Shown: in pieces, positions 6,251 through 6,373 of the stretch
Position numbering within the stretch: position 1 is the stretch's first letter
Layout of the letters: each line of letters opens with the position of its first letter
NCBI GenBank assembly: GCA_014763835.1
Contig: JACXUQ010000081.1
Location: 1 to 6,373 of the forward strand
Length of the DNA stretch: 6,373 nt
From: Thiotrichales bacterium
Lineage (GTDB): Bacteria > Pseudomonadota > Gammaproteobacteria > Thiomicrospirales > Thiomicrospiraceae
Direction: 5' to 3'
The notes under the pieces: model-generated
What the model was told of the DNA's origin: nothing
What the model saw: the letters and a program-made list of their open reading frames with translations, nothing else
The model's database searches: none
Position numbers and translations under genes: made by a program

Positions 6251-6373
6251 TTACTTGCCGATGCAAAAAGAGGTGAAAATCCGCCCCAGTAAATCATCAG
6301 AGGTGAAGCGCCCGGTGATTTCGGACAAGGCTTCCTGCGCCAAACGCAAATCTTCGGCCAAGAGTTCTCCGGC
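6251..6373 (-). CDS. mnmE: tRNA uridine-5-carboxymethylaminomethyl(34) modification GTPase MnmE, C-terminal fragment
   Basis: Only the last 40 codons and the TAA stop (6251-6253) are in the window; the rest lies beyond the right edge. The visible residues include LAQEALSEITGRFTSDDLLG and end in RIFTSFCIGK, the highly conserved C-terminus of MnmE (also called TrmE). In that family the Cys of the terminal CIGK motif is needed for tRNA modification. MnmE works with MnmG to build the cmnm5 or nm5 group on the wobble uridine of certain tRNAs, using GTP, a folate and FAD; this is family knowledge, since the GTPase domain itself is not visible. The gene is followed by a hairpin and then by the efflux operon on the same strand, with 135 bp between its stop and the adaptor start. 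Confidence 0.95.
   Translation of the reverse strand, partial: AGELLAEDLRLAQEALSEITGRFTSDDLLGRIFTSFCIGK

Overview
The window reads as ordinary chromosomal sequence from a moderately GC-rich gammaproteobacterium. The evidence for this is a chromosomal-type MnmE C-terminus, a two-domain YigZ protein, and a Gram-negative RND efflux pair with a lipoprotein adaptor. I cannot name genus or species. All six genes lie on the minus strand, so transcription runs from the right end of the window to the left. There are no RNA genes, insertion sequences, CRISPR arrays or phage genes that I can see.

In transcription order: (1) the last 40 codons of mnmE, a tRNA-modification GTPase, ending at 6251 and followed by a 9-bp hairpin (6217-6239); (2) a leader of about 135 bp with interlocking inverted repeats; (3) a three-gene cluster made of a periplasmic adaptor lipoprotein (5060-6115), an RND inner-membrane permease (2007-5063; its ATG overlaps the adaptor stop as ATGA) and a YigZ/IMPACT-family protein (1403-1999; 7 bp behind the permease); (4) a 126-bp gap with an 18-bp word also found behind mnmE, plus a 7-bp palindrome; (5) a CHAD-domain protein (359-1276) whose best-supported start is probably an internal TTG; (6) a 145-bp gap; (7) the first 71 codons of a membrane-anchored protein, probably a sensor, that runs off the left edge.

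Functionally, the adaptor and permease should form two parts of a proton-driven tripartite efflux pump. No outer-membrane channel gene or local repressor gene is in the window, so the channel is presumably supplied from elsewhere. YigZ appears to be translated as part of the same message without an obvious link to efflux. The CHAD protein (a polyphosphate-binding fold in characterised cases) and the membrane sensor are probably separate units.

I found no convincing new system. The items most worth checking are the shared 18-bp word behind two stop codons, the interlocking inverted repeats ahead of the efflux cluster, and the TTG start of the CHAD gene.
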